From positions 1 through 7,753 of the forward strand of contig JAEZFL010000095.1 in assembly GCA_023417515.1 (NCBI GenBank): a DNA stretch of 7,753 bases, given 5' to 3'. The notes under the pieces are model-generated. The model searched no databases, was not told where the DNA came from, and saw nothing but the letters and a program-made list of their open reading frames with translations. Below are positions 6,801 through 7,753 of the stretch, one piece after another. A program made the translations under genes and the position numbers. The stretch comes from Pseudomonadota bacterium. GTDB taxonomy: Bacteria > Pseudomonadota > Alphaproteobacteria > Sphingomonadales > Sphingomonadaceae. Position 1 is the stretch's first letter, and each line of letters begins with the position of its first letter.

Positions 6801-7317
6801 TGAGCAGCGTCGCGCCGCGGCCCGGGGCAAGCTGCTGCATCGCCTGTTCGAGCGGCTGCCCGACGTGCCGCGGCCCGAGCGCAGAGCGCTTGCCGAGCGC
6901 TGGCTCGCTTCCTCCGGCGAGGCCGATGACGCCGACTTTCGCGCCACGCTCATCGACGATGCCTGCCGGGTCATCGACGATCCGCGCTTCGCCGACCTGT
7001 TCGGCCCCGAGGCGCTTGCCGAGGCACCGATCGCCGCCGTGATCGCCGGCGGGCAGGTGGTGTCCGGCACCGTCGACCGGCTGCTCGTCACCGCCGACAG
7101 AGTGCTGGTCGCCGACTTCAAGACCGGCCGCAACGTGCCCGCGCGCCCTGAGGAGGCGCCCGCCTCGCACCTCAGGCAGATGGCCGCCTATCGCGCCGCC
7201 CTGTCAGTGATATTCCCGGACAGAGTGATCGAAGCGGCGCTGCTTTACTCTGGCGGGCCGGTGCTTCACCCGCTTCCCGACAACCTGCTCGCCGCCCATC
7301 ATCCAGGCGGAGGTTGA
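3817..7317 (+). CDS. addA: AddA, helicase-nuclease subunit of double-strand-break repair (alphaproteobacterial type)
   Basis: AddA is the UvrD-like (SF1A) helicase with a C-terminal RecB-type nuclease that, with AddB, resects DNA ends for RecA loading. The 1166 residues match the family. Helicase motifs: Walker A AASAGTGKT (28-36), LTFTKAGAAEM (motif Ia), DEAQD (403-407, Walker B), VGDFKQAIFSFQG (439-451, motif III), SFRSS (497-501, motif IV), VMTVHGSKGLE (791-801, motif V) and YVAMTRARERL (868-878, motif VI). Nuclease: H1008 in RGKLLH, D1087 in GTVDR, D1100 and K1102 in DFKT, and Q1121-x3-Y1125. All catalytic residues are present, so the gene looks intact. The start is the GTG at 3817, because no other start precedes Walker A in frame. 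Its ribosome site is poor (AAGG, 1 base away), consistent with coupling to the gene ending at 3810. Residues 927-961 are encoded by a palindromic repeat element. No addB is upstream in this window. Confidence 0.96.
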   Translation: MGRRFEPLKRLEGEQERASSPRVHAALAASAGTGKTHVLTARVLRLLLSGVDPASILCLTFTKAGAAEMADRIHARLAAWVRLKDADLGWELDALGHDSSPPQRELARSLFARVLEAPGGGLRIQTIHAFAQGLLAAFPDEADLAPGFRPLEGREETLLVRSTLAELLVRAEQGGDFPLIRDVQALSLRYGEGDAAALLQACARVPEAMEALGPREGIEARLRLAFDLPLGDIEAAIAAACCDDMFDVATLERIAAANASWGTVTGLNCADLIAAWRLRSPSERAASLDDLAGVVRTKGGELRKVQAGLLKAAPDYGDYAARLAECCDRLLAMRRTAALVDLSAAGLRAGQAFARAYADAKRAQGLVDFDDLIRKAEALLATPGIADWVRYKLDQQTDHILVDEAQDTNARQWTIVDALAAEYFAGESAAGRHRTIFTVGDFKQAIFSFQGTDPREFDKARARFERSAREVREAAEDLFNRDQHLPPDFLDLSMDMSFRSSPQVLEVVDRVVADLGHETLGLPRRPNPHLAFAKDRPGSVTVWQPFSEASEGEEEAGEEGWIGEAARRYAVRLARQVKAWLDRPFRIESHKRPLRPEDILILVRRRGELAALLVARLHAEGVPVAGIDRLSLSAPLAVKDLLAAARFAIQPLDDLNLASLLVSPLIGWSQDDLFAAAFGRGDASLWPHLRARADRGEGRDLAPLYAMLDMADFATPHEYFETLLSGPLDGRRKLQERLGTEARDPIEELLSSALEFETAGAPSLARFLDWFARGEVEIVRDPSAPLDAVRVMTVHGSKGLEAPVVILADACADPDKMGGGPRLAALPIGDGHLVPLPRPRKAELAEPLAAIVADKDRRDREEHWRLLYVAMTRARERLFVGGVLAANANGPPADSWFRPVEGALAGLGCAWEEDSHWGRSMRFGPGEEGHSRPLQQVRGARNAADATPLRAFAEGRGMALPIWLSGPAPEEERPPRPLAPSAPGEDEAAYPPPGPEQRRAAARGKLLHRLFERLPDVPRPERRALAERWLASSGEADDADFRATLIDDACRVIDDPRFADLFGPEALAEAPIAAVIAGGQVVSGTVDRLLVTADRVLVADFKTGRNVPARPEEAPASHLRQMAAYRAALSVIFPDRVIEAALLYSGGPVLHPLPDNLLAAHHPGGG
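6594..6698. repeat. Palindromic (REP/BIME-like) element inside addA
   Basis: Outer inverted arms at 6602-6619 and 6675-6692 match at 16 of 18 positions. The match extends outward as GGAAGA (6594-6599) against TCTTCC (6693-6698), with a 2-base indel. Within the right half, CCCCTCCGCG (6658-6667) and CGCGGAGGGG (6672-6681) form a perfect 10-bp stem around CCTT. The whole block is 105 bases, exactly 35 codons, and stays in frame. It encodes an Arg/Ala/Gly-rich stretch between helicase motif VI and the nuclease domain. The sequence style resembles dispersed GC-rich repeats I recall from sphingomonad genomes; I could not verify this. Confidence 0.6.
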
Positions 7318-7355
7318 CCCCCGGGGCCACCCGCTTACATCCGGGCTCACTCTTC

Positions 7356-7360
7356 AGGAG
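7356..7360 (+). promoter_or_regulatory. Ribosome binding site of trxA
   Basis: AGGAG lies 11 bases before the ATG at 7372. trxA starts 54 bases after the addA stop. That gap is short enough for co-transcription but long enough to hold a promoter, and I see no convincing -35/-10 pair in it. Confidence 0.6.
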
Positions 7361-7371
7361 ACGCAATTCCA

Positions 7372-7692
7372 ATGGCTACCAAGACCGTCACCGACGCTTC
7401 CTTCGAAAGCGACGTCCTCCAGGCCGAGGGCCCGGTCCTCGTCGATTTCTGGGCGGAATGGTGCACCCCGTGCAAGGCGATCGCGCCGGCGCTTGAGCAG
7501 ATCAGCGACGAACTCGCCGACAAGGTGACGATCGCCAAGCTCAACATCGACGACAATCCCGAATGGCCGGGCAAGTTCGGGGTGATGAGCATTCCGACCA
7601 TGATCCTGTTCAAGAATGGCGAGCGCACCGCCACCAAGGTGGGCGCCGCGCCCAAGAGCCAGCTCCAGGGCTGGCTCGAGCAACAGCTTTAA
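7372..7692 (+). CDS. trxA: Thioredoxin TrxA with a CTPC active site
   Basis: Thioredoxin is a small cytoplasmic disulfide reductase, kept reduced by thioredoxin reductase, that serves ribonucleotide reductase and other partners. The 106 residues are the standard length for a single-domain thioredoxin. The redox site is W30-C31-T32-P33-C34-K35, the buried Asp is D25, and the cis-proline is P75 in SIPTM. The closing ATKVGA segment is also family-typical. The usual site is WCGPCK, so Gly is replaced by Thr. The residues before the cis-proline are also unusual: MS where E. coli TrxA has RG. Both changes flank the substrate-binding surface and could shift redox potential or partner choice, but the protein otherwise looks like the housekeeping TrxA. 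Its position after addA is a common arrangement in alphaproteobacteria, though the functional link is unclear. A palindromic repeat follows its stop. Confidence 0.95.
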   Translation: MATKTVTDASFESDVLQAEGPVLVDFWAEWCTPCKAIAPALEQISDELADKVTIAKLNIDDNPEWPGKFGVMSIPTMILFKNGERTATKVGAAPKSQLQGWLEQQL

Positions 7693-7700
7693 GAACTTAA

Positions 7701-7753
7701 TCCTCCCTGTCCCCGCGTAGCGGGGATGGGGAGGGGGACCGTCCGCCGAAGCG
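7701..7753. repeat. Palindromic intergenic repeat downstream of trxA, truncated by window end
   Basis: CCTCCCTGTCCCCGC (7702-7716) pairs with GCGGGGATGGGGAGG (7720-7734) over 15 positions, two of them G-U, around a GTA loop. A second palindrome begins with GACCGTCCGC at 7738-7747 and a CGAA loop, and its returning arm (GCG...) is cut off at the window end. The hairpin starts 9 bases after the trxA stop. It could act as a transcription end or an RNA-stabilising structure, although it lacks a T-tract. The two-palindrome design with GGGGAGGGGG between is like dispersed REP-type repeats of sphingomonads as I remember them. Confidence 0.65.

Noticed and set aside
5926..7170. A 414-codon minus-strand open frame opposite the 3' half of addA
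   Set aside because: It has the same composition artefact, no plausible ribosome site, and no family features.

Overview
The window is GC-rich, gene-dense alphaproteobacterial DNA, most likely from a Sphingomonas-like member of the Sphingomonadales. The evidence is the strong GC bias at third codon positions, the addA-trxA gene pair, a small conserved-looking secreted protein carrying a YPPC/DRCIQLYERG signature, and GC-rich palindromes like the dispersed repeats I recall from sphingomonad genomes. That last point is from memory and is not verified. The assignment is an inference from gene content, not a phylogeny.

Left part (1-2345). A small exported protein is cut by the left edge (minus strand, 3' end missing). 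A TauE/SafE-type membrane transporter follows on the same strand with a clear Shine-Dalgarno sequence and a GTG start. Divergent from it is a protein built of three successive PilZ-like segments, of which only the middle one keeps a recognisable c-di-GMP motif. That gene runs tail to tail, with an 8-base overlap, into the next one.

Middle part (2338-3810). Two small minus-strand genes of unknown function lie here. One encodes an 83-residue single-span membrane protein, preceded by a possible general-stress (EcfG-like) promoter. The other encodes a 123-residue protein with a textbook twin-arginine signal followed by four 15-residue Asp/Gly repeats. It has a good sigma-70-like promoter and a strong hairpin after its stop. 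Facing the other way is a short secreted protein of unknown function, whose stop lies 6 bases before the start of addA and in the same reading frame.

Right part (3817-7753). This holds addA, encoding the helicase-nuclease subunit of AddAB double-strand-break repair, then trxA (thioredoxin), then a palindromic repeat that runs off the window. addB, normally directly upstream of addA in these bacteria, is not in the window. addA carries a 105-base (35-codon) inverted-repeat element in frame, in the linker between its helicase and nuclease domains. TrxA has CTPC in place of the usual CGPC active site.

There is no sign of a CRISPR array, transposase, phage gene, tRNA or rRNA. The items most worth a second look are the Tat-exported repeat protein, the palindromic element domesticated inside addA, and the separation of addA from addB.
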